This document shows, in pieces, positions 8,456 to 15,928 of a DNA stretch of 64,000 bases (its first letter is position 1; every line of letters starts with the position of its first letter). The notes beneath the pieces were generated by a model. The model was given only the letters and a program-made list of their open reading frames with translations, was not told the DNA's origin and did no database searches. A program made the translations under genes and the position numbers. The stretch spans positions 1 to 64,000 of the forward strand of contig NZ_SBKP01000014.1 of NCBI RefSeq assembly GCF_004122115.1. Direction: 5' to 3'. Origin of the DNA: Sphingobium fluviale (GTDB lineage Bacteria > Pseudomonadota > Alphaproteobacteria > Sphingomonadales > Sphingomonadaceae).

Positions 8456-9451
8456 ATGGATCCCAAACTGATCCTCCTTGTCATGATGGTGGGCGGTGCG
8501 CTCATGCTGGCGGCGCTCGCCTTCTCCGGCCCGTCGCTTGCAAAGGCACAATCGCGCCGTCTAGCGGCCGTGCTGGGTCGCCATAGCGGTGCCGCCGAAA
8601 ACCAGGTCGAGGCGCGGATGCGCAAGGCGATTGCCTCAACATCCGCCCAAAAGGCCAATGCCTTCATTTCTTTGATCCCCGATCCCGAAAAGCTGGCGAA
8701 GCGCCTGAGAATGACCGGCAAGAAATGGACGCTCAATCAATATATGATTGTCTGCGCCAGCATCATGGCGGGCATTGCGGGCTTTGGCCTGCTGCGTGGC
8801 TGGTCGCCGATCACCGCACTCCTCGTCGGCACCGCCGCTGGACTCGGCCTGCCGCATAAATATGTGAGTATGGTCATCGCCAAGCGCATCAAGAAATTCA
8901 CGCAGAACTTCCCTGACGCGCTGGAGCTGATGGTGCGCGGTCTGCGCTCCGGCCTGCCTATTGCCGAAACGCTCAACATCGTCTCGACCGAGGTGCCTGC
9001 GCCGGTGGGGGAAGAATTCAAACTGGTGACGGAGCGGATCAAGATCGGCAAGACAATGGATCAGGCGCTGATCGAAACCGCCGAGCGGCTGGGGACAGCG
9101 GAGTTCCAGTTTTTCTGCATCACGCTCAATATCCAGCGCGAGACAGGCGGCAACCTTGCCGAAACCCTCTCTAACCTCGCCACCGTGCTGCGCCAGCGCG
9201 CGCAGATGAAGCTCAAAATCAATGCTATGTCGTCAGAATCCAAGGCATCGGCCTGGATCATCGGCTCTCTGCCGTTCATCGTGTTCGGCCTCATCAGCTG
9301 GATCAATTTCAATTACATGGCAGCATTTTTCACGCCCGATCCCAACGGGCTGTTCGGACTCAGCCTGATGCAGCTCATCGGCCTGGGCGGCATGGGATGG
9401 ATGGGCATTGGCGTGTTCATCATGGCCCAGATGATAAACTTCGAGATCTGA
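8456..9451 (+). CDS. tadB: Type II secretion F family inner-membrane protein TadB
   Basis: The protein has 331 residues with a hydrophobic segment at each end and two in the middle (LILLVMMVGGALMLAALAF first). The T2SSF domain is clear: FPDALELMVRGLRSGLPIAETL and, later, FFCITLNIQRETGGNLAETL. TadB and TadC form the inner-membrane platform on which the motor ATPase CpaF acts. It begins 37 bases after cpaE; this gap is too small for any ATPase gene. The tadC start follows six bases after the stop. Confidence 0.9.
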   Translation: MDPKLILLVMMVGGALMLAALAFSGPSLAKAQSRRLAAVLGRHSGAAENQVEARMRKAIASTSAQKANAFISLIPDPEKLAKRLRMTGKKWTLNQYMIVCASIMAGIAGFGLLRGWSPITALLVGTAAGLGLPHKYVSMVIAKRIKKFTQNFPDALELMVRGLRSGLPIAETLNIVSTEVPAPVGEEFKLVTERIKIGKTMDQALIETAERLGTAEFQFFCITLNIQRETGGNLAETLSNLATVLRQRAQMKLKINAMSSESKASAWIIGSLPFIVFGLISWINFNYMAAFFTPDPNGLFGLSLMQLIGLGGMGWMGIGVFIMAQMINFEI

Positions 9452-9457
9452 CGCACC

Positions 9458-10435
9458 ATGCCCGGCAAAACCCTCTTTGGTATGACTGGCGCGGACCTCG
9501 CGACCCTGCTCGCCGCCGTGGCGACGCTGGCTGTTCTGTATGCCATGTATATGGCCACGACGGCGCGCGATCCGATGACCAAGCGGGTCAAGGCCCTCAA
9601 CGAGCGGCGCGAACAGCTGAAGGCGGGCATTACCGCTTCCACCGCCAAGCGCCGCGCCAAGCTGGTGCACCAGCGCGAGAGCACAGACCTGATGCGCACG
9701 CTGCTCAAAAAGCTGCAGGTGCTTCAGGACGATCAGCTCCAGGTGGCGCAGAAGAAACTGGCGCAGGCAGGTATCCGCTCAAAGGATCTGGCGGTTGCCG
9801 TCATTTTCGGGCGTCTGGTGATGCCCATCGCTGTCGGGGGCCTTGCGGCCTTCATGCTCTATGTCGTTCGCGCCTACCCGGAATGGAGCGATTTCAAGCG
9901 CTTCATGGCGTTCGCCACCTGCTTGCTCGCCGCCTACAAGGCACCGGACATCTATATCTCCAACCTCATCTCCAAGCGCGCTGCCGCGATCCGCAAGGGT
10001 CTTCCCGATGCGCTTGATCTGCTGGTGATCTGCGCCGAGGCGGGGTTGACCGTCGACGCCGCCTTTGGCCGTGTTTCCAAGGAACTGGGCCGCGCCTACC
10101 CTGAGCTGGGTGACGAGTTTCAGCTCACCGCCATCGAGCTGAGCTTCCTCACCGAGCGGCGGCAGGCTTTTGAAAACCTCGCTACCCGCGTAAACCTCGA
10201 CGCACTGAAGGGCGTGGTCACGACAATGATCCAGACCGAGAAATACGGCACGCCGCTTGCGTCGGCATTGCGCGTACTCTCTGCCGAGTTCCGCCACGAG
10301 CGCATGATGCGCGCAGAGGAAAAGGCCGCGCGCTTGCCCGCGATTATGACCGTGCCGCTGATCCTCTTCATCTTGCCGACGCTGTTCGTCGTCATCCTCG
10401 GCCCGGCTGCCTGCTCGATCAGCAAGAATCTGTAA
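9458..10435 (+). CDS. tadC: Type II secretion F family inner-membrane protein TadC
   Basis: The protein has 325 residues, with an N-terminal membrane helix (ATLLAAVATLAVLYAMYMA), a cytoplasmic charged region and a T2SSF domain (LPDALDLLVICAEAGLTVDAAF; LSFLTERRQAFENLA). The C-terminus has a final hydrophobic helix (VPLILFILPTLFVVILGPA). It is the partner of TadB in the pilus assembly platform. It is the last gene of the Tad locus seen here. No tadD, TadE/F/G pseudopilin genes or pilin follow. Confidence 0.9.
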   Translation: MPGKTLFGMTGADLATLLAAVATLAVLYAMYMATTARDPMTKRVKALNERREQLKAGITASTAKRRAKLVHQRESTDLMRTLLKKLQVLQDDQLQVAQKKLAQAGIRSKDLAVAVIFGRLVMPIAVGGLAAFMLYVVRAYPEWSDFKRFMAFATCLLAAYKAPDIYISNLISKRAAAIRKGLPDALDLLVICAEAGLTVDAAFGRVSKELGRAYPELGDEFQLTAIELSFLTERRQAFENLATRVNLDALKGVVTTMIQTEKYGTPLASALRVLSAEFRHERMMRAEEKAARLPAIMTVPLILFILPTLFVVILGPAACSISKNL

Positions 10436-10460
10436 AATTCTTCCATTGCGTCGAACGCAG

Positions 10461-10482
10461 CGCTCCGGCCATAACCGGAGCG
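10461..10482 (+). other. Hairpin after the Tad operon
   Basis: An 8-bp perfect stem (CGCTCCGG with CCGGAGCG, six-base loop) lies between tadC and the DUF1905 gene. It lacks a following T-run and is followed directly by GGGGAG, the likely ribosome binding site of the next gene. It could be a processing or partial termination signal. Confidence 0.4.
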
Positions 10483-10489
10483 GGGAGAC

Positions 10490-10795
10490 ATGCGCATGTT
10501 TGAGGAAGTGATCGAGACCCGCTGCCCACTCATCAAGTGGAGCGGCGACAAGGCGAGCTGGTTCTTCATCATACTGTCTGGCGATGTGGTGGGCGAGATC
10601 CACTATGCCGCGATGGGCCGCACCGGCGGCTTCGGCTCGGTCAAGGTGCGCGCAACCATTGGCGATACAACTTGGGAAACATCGCTATTCCCCAGCAAGG
10701 AAATGGGCGGCTTTATGCTGCCGGTAAAGGCGGCGGTGCGCAAGGCGGAGGGGCTGGCCGAGGGTGACGAAGTAGCGCTAACCCTCCGGATTTAA
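10490..10795 (+). CDS. DUF1905 domain protein
   Basis: This 101-residue protein matches the DUF1905 family over its whole length: a beta-rich fold with [13 protein letters not shown] near residue 28, [23 protein letters not shown] across the middle, and a terminal [10 protein letters not shown]. Function is unknown. In other bacteria the domain often precedes a YdeI-like OmdA domain, which is missing here. GGGGAG lies just upstream. ATG codons two residues apart are both possible starts. The stop codon overlaps that of the convergent prfB gene. Confidence 0.8.
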   Translation: MRMFEEVIETRCPLIKWSGDKASWFFIILSGDVVGEIHYAAMGRTGGFGSVKVRATIGDTTWETSLFPSKEMGGFMLPVKAAVRKAEGLAEGDEVALTLRI

Positions 10796-11919
10796 TCCAC
10801 GTCTTCGACATCGACCTTCTCGCCCGTCACCTTCTGGCTCAATGCTGCCGCCATATAGGGATCGAGCGCGCCGTCGAGCACATCATCGGGCGAGGACGAG
10901 ACGACCCCGGTGCGCAAATCCTTCACCATCTGATAGGGTTGCAGCACATAGGAGCGGATCTGGTGGCCCCAGCCTATCTCGGTCTTGGCGGCATATTCGC
11001 CGCTGGCCGCCGCCTCCCGCTCGGCCAGCTCCTTTTCGTAGAGCCGGGCCTTCAGCATGTTCATCGCGGTGGCGCGGTTCTTGTGCTGGCTGCGGTCATT
11101 CTGGCAGGCGACGATGATGTTGGTGGGCACATGGGTGATGCGCACCGCCGAGTCGGTGGTGTTGACGTGCTGCCCGCCCGCACCGGATGCGCGATAGGTG
11201 TCGATCTTCAGGTCCGCCGGATTGATCTCGATGTCGATATTGTCATCGATCACCGGATAGACCCACACCGAGCTGAAGCTCGTGTGCCGCCGGGCCGAGC
11301 TGTCATAGGGCGAGATGCGCACCAGGCGGTGCACACCGCTCTCGGTCTTGGCATAGCCATAGGCGTTCTCGCCCTTGATCAGCAGCGTCGCGGACTTGAT
11401 GCCCGCCTGCTCGCCTGCCTGATAATCGACCAGCTCGACCTTGTAGCCGCGCTTCTCCGCCCAGCGCTGATACATGCGCTGAAGCATTTCGGCCCAGTCC
11501 TGGCTCTCGGTGCCGCCCGCCCCGGCATGAATTTCGAGGTACGTGTCGGAGGCGTCCGCTTCGCCGGCAAGCAGCGCCTTGATCTTGTCTTCGTCGGCCT
11601 TGTCGGCCAGCACCGCTAGGCTGGCGACCGCCTCATCACCCAGCGCGCTGTCTCCTTCGGCATCCGCCATTTCCAGCAGCTCAACGGTATCGAGTTTATC
11701 TTTCTCGATAGCACGGGTGGCAGAAATAGCGGTGTCGAGCCGGGTGCGCTCGCGCATCACTTCCTGCGCCTTTTTCTGGTCGTTCCACAGGCTTGGGTCT
11801 TCGACGCGCGCGTTCAGCTCGTCGAGCCGGCGCAACGCGCGGTCCCAATCAAGGAAGCGGCGCAACAGATCCAGCGCGGCATCGATACGGTCACAATAGG
11901 CTTGCGCTTCGGCGCGCAT
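10792..11919 (-). CDS. prfB: Peptide chain release factor 2
   Basis: The protein has 375 residues. RF2 recognises UGA and UAA stop codons and triggers peptide release. The GGQ loop is in [18 protein letters not shown], and the codon-reading element is SPY ([15 protein letters not shown]), the alphaproteobacterial variant of the E. coli SPF tripeptide. The peptide [10 protein letters not shown] is also typical. The gene is one continuous frame; the internal UGA and programmed frameshift known from E. coli prfB are absent. The penicillin-binding protein gene ends 33 bases upstream on the same strand. Confidence 0.95.
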   Translation of the reverse strand: MRAEAQAYCDRIDAALDLLRRFLDWDRALRRLDELNARVEDPSLWNDQKKAQEVMRERTRLDTAISATRAIEKDKLDTVELLEMADAEGDSALGDEAVASLAVLADKADEDKIKALLAGEADASDTYLEIHAGAGGTESQDWAEMLQRMYQRWAEKRGYKVELVDYQAGEQAGIKSATLLIKGENAYGYAKTESGVHRLVRISPYDSSARRHTSFSSVWVYPVIDDNIDIEINPADLKIDTYRASGAGGQHVNTTDSAVRITHVPTNIIVACQNDRSQHKNRATAMNMLKARLYEKELAEREAAASGEYAAKTEIGWGHQIRSYVLQPYQMVKDLRTGVVSSSPDDVLDGALDPYMAAALSQKVTGEKVDVEDVD

Positions 11920-11952
11920 GATTCTTTCTCCAATCGGGGCTGGGGGGTGCCC

Positions 11953-14502
11953 CTAGTATATTCCGCCCTCGCGCTGCAAGAAATCACTGTCTTTGTTCGC
12001 CGCAGGCCCACGCGCAGCGCGTGCCCGCTCTGCCTTGGCCTGCGCATCCAGCTCCTCCTTGCGGATGGTGCGGCGCGGCTCCGTCTCTGGCTTGAAGGCT
12101 TCCCAGATCACGGCGGGCTTGGGATCGCTCGTCGGCCACGCGCCATAGACGCGCTTGCCGGAGCGCCGGTCTATCCGCACCATGCGGATTCCCGCAGGCG
12201 CGACGAACGGTTCCTTGGGCATGTCCTTCAATATCGGCGCCATCGCCTCTTTCCAGATCGGCGCGGAAATCCGGCCACCTTGCGCATAGCCGCCCAGCGA
12301 ACGCGGCGTATCATAGCCCAGATAGACCCCTGCCACGAGATCGGGCGATCCGCCGACGAACCACACATTGGTCGGGCCGTTAGTCGTGCCGGTTTTGCCG
12401 AACAACGGGCGGCCAAGGTCCGCCAGTACGGTTGCGGTGCCGCGCTGGATCACGCCCTCGGTGATGTGCACCATCTGATAGGCGGTCATCGGGTTCATCG
12501 CCTGTTTGCCGGAGCGACCAAAGCGCGGCATAGCCTTGCCGTCCCAGTCCGCCGCGTTGCACGCGGCACAAGCGCGCCATTTGTCGGGCCAGATCACTGT
12601 GCCATGCCGGTCCTGCACATAGTCTATCACGCGCGGGCTATTGAGGCGGCCATGGTTGGCGAGCGCCGCATAGGCATTGACCATTTTTTCCACCGTCGTC
12701 TCGCCCGCGCCAAGCGCGTAGGCAAGATAGGGCTGGTAATCGCCGATGTTCATCGCCTTGATCGTGCGCACCACGCGGTCCATGCCGGTCTGCGATGCGG
12801 TGCGCACCGTCATCAGGTTGCGCGATTGCTCTATGCCCCAGCGCATCGTGTGCGGCCCGCCGCCGCCCGCATCGAAATTCTTGAAGCATTTCTGACCGAG
12901 GGAGGCGGACTGCCACACGCAGAACGGCCCGTCGACAATGATCGTCGCGGGCGTCATGCCATTGTCCAGTGCCGCAGCATAGACAAACGGCTTGATCGTC
13001 GATCCCGGCTGGCGCTGCGCCTGTGTTACGCGGTTGTAGGAGGAGAGGCTGGAGTCGAACCCGCCCTGCATCGCGTAGATGCGCCCGGTGCGCACCGCCT
13101 GCACCATCATACCGCCCGATACTTCCGGCACGCTGCGCAGGGCATAGGTGCTGCCGCCCATCGGCTTGACGACGATCATGTCGCCAGGTTTCAGCGCGTT
13201 GAACGCCGGGCCGCCGATTTTGCGATAAGGCGTCTGCGCGAGGCTGGCGGGCAGTGTGCCGGTCTTGCCGCCGGACAGCCCCAGCTCCGCCGCGCCCCGG
13301 TCCTTCGACACCACCACCGCCACGCGCCAGTCCTGATAGTCGATGCTCTTGAAGCTGCTGGCGAAGCGGCTGCGCCACTGGTCGTCCATCTCGATCGTGG
13401 CAATGGGGCCGGACCAGCCATGCCCACCCGAATAGCGCAGCAGGCCATTGCGCAGCGCATCGCGCGTGCGGCCCTGAATCTCGGCATCATAAGGCGTGCG
13501 TATCCACAGGCCACCGGCATAGACGCTGTTGGGGCCATCCTCTTCAGTGTCGCCGAATTTCTCGATCAGGCGGCGGCGCACTTCTTCCATATAATAGCCA
13601 CCCGCATCAGCGCGCGCGCTGTCAAACAATGTGCCGAGCTGGTTTACAGCGTCGATCGGGCGGGAGGTGGCGTCGCGATATTGCGTATCGGTGATCCAGC
13701 CGTTCTGCTTCATCTCGCCCAGCGCCCAGTTGCGCCGTTCGAGCGCACGGGCATAGCCCTTTTCCGTCTCCGGGCGATAGTTGGCCGGACCCTTGGGGAG
13801 GATTGCGAGGAAGGCGAACTGGTGCAGCTTGAGCTCGCCCACATCCTTGTTGAAATAGGCGCGCGACGCCGCCTGTACGCCATAGGCGTTGCGGCCAAGG
13901 AATATCTGGTTGAGATAGAGTTCGAGGATCTGCTGCTTGGTCATCGCCCGTTCGATGCGGTAGGCGAGGATCATCTCCCTGATCTTGCGGGTGGGGGAAT
14001 ATTCGTCACCCAGCAGCAGGTTCTTCGCCACCTGCTGCGTGATGGTGGAGCCGCCCTTGGCGCGCTCGCCGGAACCGATCTTCGATGCATAATCGATCAC
14101 CGCGCCTGCAAGCCCAGTGAAATCCACACCATGGTGCGAAAAGAAGGTCTTGTCTTCGGCCGAGAGAACGGCGCGGATCAGCTGGGGCGGGAAATCATTG
14201 TAGCTGAGCTGTACCCGCCGCTCGCGCGCATAGCTATAGACCGGCTCGCCGTTGACGTCCCGCACCACGCTCGGCAGCGAGGGTTCATAATCTGCCAGCG
14301 CCTCGGCATTGGGCAGATCGCGCGCAAAAATGGCCCAGAATAGCGCAAAGAACACCAGAACCGCGCCAAAAACATAGGTCGCGCGGCGGACCCAGCGCTT
14401 CTGCCACCAACCGGCCAGCGTCAGCCGTGCGTCGCTCACACCTCTGGTCACGCGATAGCTGAAGCGATCCTCGCTCGTGTTTTCGGCTCCGGCATCATTC
14501 AT
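11953..14502 (-). CDS. mrcA: Class A penicillin-binding protein 1A
   Basis: The protein has 849 residues. After a short cytoplasmic part, a membrane helix (about residues 43-62) leads to the GT51 glycosyltransferase domain with EDKTFFSHHGVDFTGL (catalytic glutamate) and STITQQVAKNLLLGDE. An OB-like insert follows. The transpeptidase domain has the SxxK box PGSTIKPFVYAAAL, the SxN box in EQSRNL and the KTG box FGKTGTTNGPTNVWF. It polymerises and crosslinks peptidoglycan. The cell-wall amidase gene lies 54 bases upstream on the same strand, a common alphaproteobacterial pairing. Confidence 0.95.
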   Translation of the reverse strand: MNDAGAENTSEDRFSYRVTRGVSDARLTLAGWWQKRWVRRATYVFGAVLVFFALFWAIFARDLPNAEALADYEPSLPSVVRDVNGEPVYSYARERRVQLSYNDFPPQLIRAVLSAEDKTFFSHHGVDFTGLAGAVIDYASKIGSGERAKGGSTITQQVAKNLLLGDEYSPTRKIREMILAYRIERAMTKQQILELYLNQIFLGRNAYGVQAASRAYFNKDVGELKLHQFAFLAILPKGPANYRPETEKGYARALERRNWALGEMKQNGWITDTQYRDATSRPIDAVNQLGTLFDSARADAGGYYMEEVRRRLIEKFGDTEEDGPNSVYAGGLWIRTPYDAEIQGRTRDALRNGLLRYSGGHGWSGPIATIEMDDQWRSRFASSFKSIDYQDWRVAVVVSKDRGAAELGLSGGKTGTLPASLAQTPYRKIGGPAFNALKPGDMIVVKPMGGSTYALRSVPEVSGGMMVQAVRTGRIYAMQGGFDSSLSSYNRVTQAQRQPGSTIKPFVYAAALDNGMTPATIIVDGPFCVWQSASLGQKCFKNFDAGGGGPHTMRWGIEQSRNLMTVRTASQTGMDRVVRTIKAMNIGDYQPYLAYALGAGETTVEKMVNAYAALANHGRLNSPRVIDYVQDRHGTVIWPDKWRACAACNAADWDGKAMPRFGRSGKQAMNPMTAYQMVHITEGVIQRGTATVLADLGRPLFGKTGTTNGPTNVWFVGGSPDLVAGVYLGYDTPRSLGGYAQGGRISAPIWKEAMAPILKDMPKEPFVAPAGIRMVRIDRRSGKRVYGAWPTSDPKPAVIWEAFKPETEPRRTIRKEELDAQAKAERARAARGPAANKDSDFLQREGGIY

Positions 14503-14556
14503 GGCACCCGCCTGTAGAAAAATATGGCAGGCTTGGCCAGTCCATAACCATGCGTC

Positions 14557-15426
14557 TCATCGGCTGATCTGTGCGCGGGCAAAATGGATCTCTATGGCGC
14601 GGGCAAGCCCTTCGGCCGCCTGAGCGCGCCCCTTGACGGAGGATAGCCGCGCCACATCCTGCGCGCTGGTGATATAGCCCGCCTCGAACAACACCGAGGG
14701 AATATCCGGCGCCTTCAGCACTACCAGCGAAGCAAAACGGTGCCATGTGCTGCGGAACGGCACAAAGGGCGCCGCCTCGCGATAAAGCAGGCGCGCAAAC
14801 TCGACCGATTGCGCCATCGCCTCGCGCTGTGACAGGTCTATAAGTATCGAGCTGACCGTGCCTTCCTGCGCGCCGACATCGACCCCGTTTATAATGTCGG
14901 CCCGGTTTTCTCGCATCGCGAGGCGGGCGGCCTCGCGGTCCGACGCGGTTTCAGAGAGCGTATAAATGGTCGCGCCCTGTGCCCCATCATTTTCCGCCGC
15001 ATCCGCGTGGATCGAGAGGAACAGATCAGCCCCCAGCCTGCGCGCGATATCATAGCGCTCCTGCAACAGCAGAAAGCGATCGTCGCTGCGCGTCAGCGCC
15101 ACGCGCGTGCGCCCGCCGCGCACCAGCCGGTCACGCAGGGCAATGGCGAGCGCCAGCGTCACCTCTTTTTCCTGCTGCCCATGCGCCCGGTTGGCCGCGC
15201 CGGGATCGTGCCCGCCATGCCCGGCGTCGATCACCACCAGCGGGCGGGCAGGATCGGCAGGGCCATATATGGGCGGCAGGGCAAGGCCTTTGGCGGGCGG
15301 CGCGACATGGACGGTAATGCTGTGGCTGCGCCGGGGCGGGCGGGCATAGTCTGACGATAGTGCATCGGGTGCACCGCCGAGCGATGCGAATAATGCAGGT
15401 AGCCATAGAAAATGCGCGCTCATCAC
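14557..15426 (-). CDS. N-acetylmuramoyl-L-alanine amidase (Amidase_3)
   Basis: The protein has 289 residues with a probable signal peptide at the N-terminus. The zinc amidase core shows VVIDAGHGGHDPGA (first ligand His), QQEKEVTLALA (Glu ligand) and FLSIHADAAEN (second His), with the catalytic Glu likely in PSVLFEAGYIT. Such enzymes cleave the bond between muramic acid and the stem peptide and split septal peptidoglycan in division. It resembles AmiC, but no AMIN targeting domain is present. It is followed by mrcA on the same strand, consistent with a cell-wall operon. Confidence 0.88.
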   Translation of the reverse strand: MMSAHFLWLPALFASLGGAPDALSSDYARPPRRSHSITVHVAPPAKGLALPPIYGPADPARPLVVIDAGHGGHDPGAANRAHGQQEKEVTLALAIALRDRLVRGGRTRVALTRSDDRFLLLQERYDIARRLGADLFLSIHADAAENDGAQGATIYTLSETASDREAARLAMRENRADIINGVDVGAQEGTVSSILIDLSQREAMAQSVEFARLLYREAAPFVPFRSTWHRFASLVVLKAPDIPSVLFEAGYITSAQDVARLSSVKGRAQAAEGLARAIEIHFARAQISR

Positions 15427-15466
15427 GCTGACTATTCGCCGCTATCGCGCGCGCCGTCCAGCCGCG

Positions 15467-15481
15467 TTAACACAATATTTA
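15467..15481 (-). promoter_or_regulatory. Degenerate CtrA-like site before the amidase gene
   Basis: On the plus strand the sequence is TTAA, seven bases, TTTA, one mismatch from the CtrA consensus. It lies 41-55 bases upstream of the amidase start on the minus strand. Cell-cycle control of a division amidase would be sensible, but chance cannot be excluded. Confidence 0.22.
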
Positions 15482-15695
15482 CCATGTCGGGCGGAATATC
15501 CCCCTGAGCAACCAACAAAAGATCGGGGGGCTGTTGCTCCCGATGACCAGTGGTGCTAGCTCATGATGCGCGCAATGCCGTCGGCTGTTTGAAGTCATGA
15601 CGCAGGGCGCGCTTGCAGGGTGGCCGAGGGTATGTACCCGATTCCATCCGTTCTAAACAGGTTGACGTTGTAATGAGGCATTTTTCCCACTCCGT

Positions 15696-15719
15696 TCAAG
15701 GCCGCAATGCCGGCCTTGA
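15696..15719 (+). other. Perfect hairpin in the rne leader
   Basis: A 9-bp perfect stem (TCAAGGCCG with CGGCCTTGA) closes a six-base loop, CAATGC. There is no T-run after it, so it is not a standard terminator. It lies about 210 bases before the rne start and may be a target for RNase E or a structural element of the leader. Confidence 0.5.
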
Positions 15720-15928
15720 CGCGCGGTCGGGAGTTTCGGGTTCCGGCACAATGACCGGCCATGCCCATGCAACAGACACATATATCGCAAATCCATTGAA
15801 CCCTATCCACCAGAACCGGGTACGCCCCGGCCACGCCGTTTTGGCATGGCAGCGCGGCGCGCCCCTCATCAATCGCATGGCCCGCCGGAGAGATTTGATC
15901 CGGCCGCCCCATGCCCGGAGTAATCTGA

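Larger units (their letters stand above)
15427..15928 (+). other. Gene-free region: long rne leader and divergent promoter
   Basis: About 500 bases separate the amidase start from the rne start on the other strand. No convincing gene is present. It holds a degenerate CtrA-like site near the amidase end, a hairpin of about eight pairs at 15522-15544 (ATCGGG with CCCGAT at its base) and a perfect 9-bp hairpin near the middle. Long leaders that let RNase E limit its own message are established for E. coli rne; a similar role here is inference from length and position. Confidence 0.6.

Noticed and set aside
10792..11919. Possible programmed frameshift in prfB
   Set aside because: The gene is a single uninterrupted frame with no internal UGA after the first 25 codons, so the E. 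coli type autoregulation is absent.
11902..14343. A very long open frame on the plus strand opposite the penicillin-binding protein gene
   Set aside because: It lies entirely antisense to mrcA, shows no recognisable domain, and is explained by the high GC content and codon bias of the real gene.
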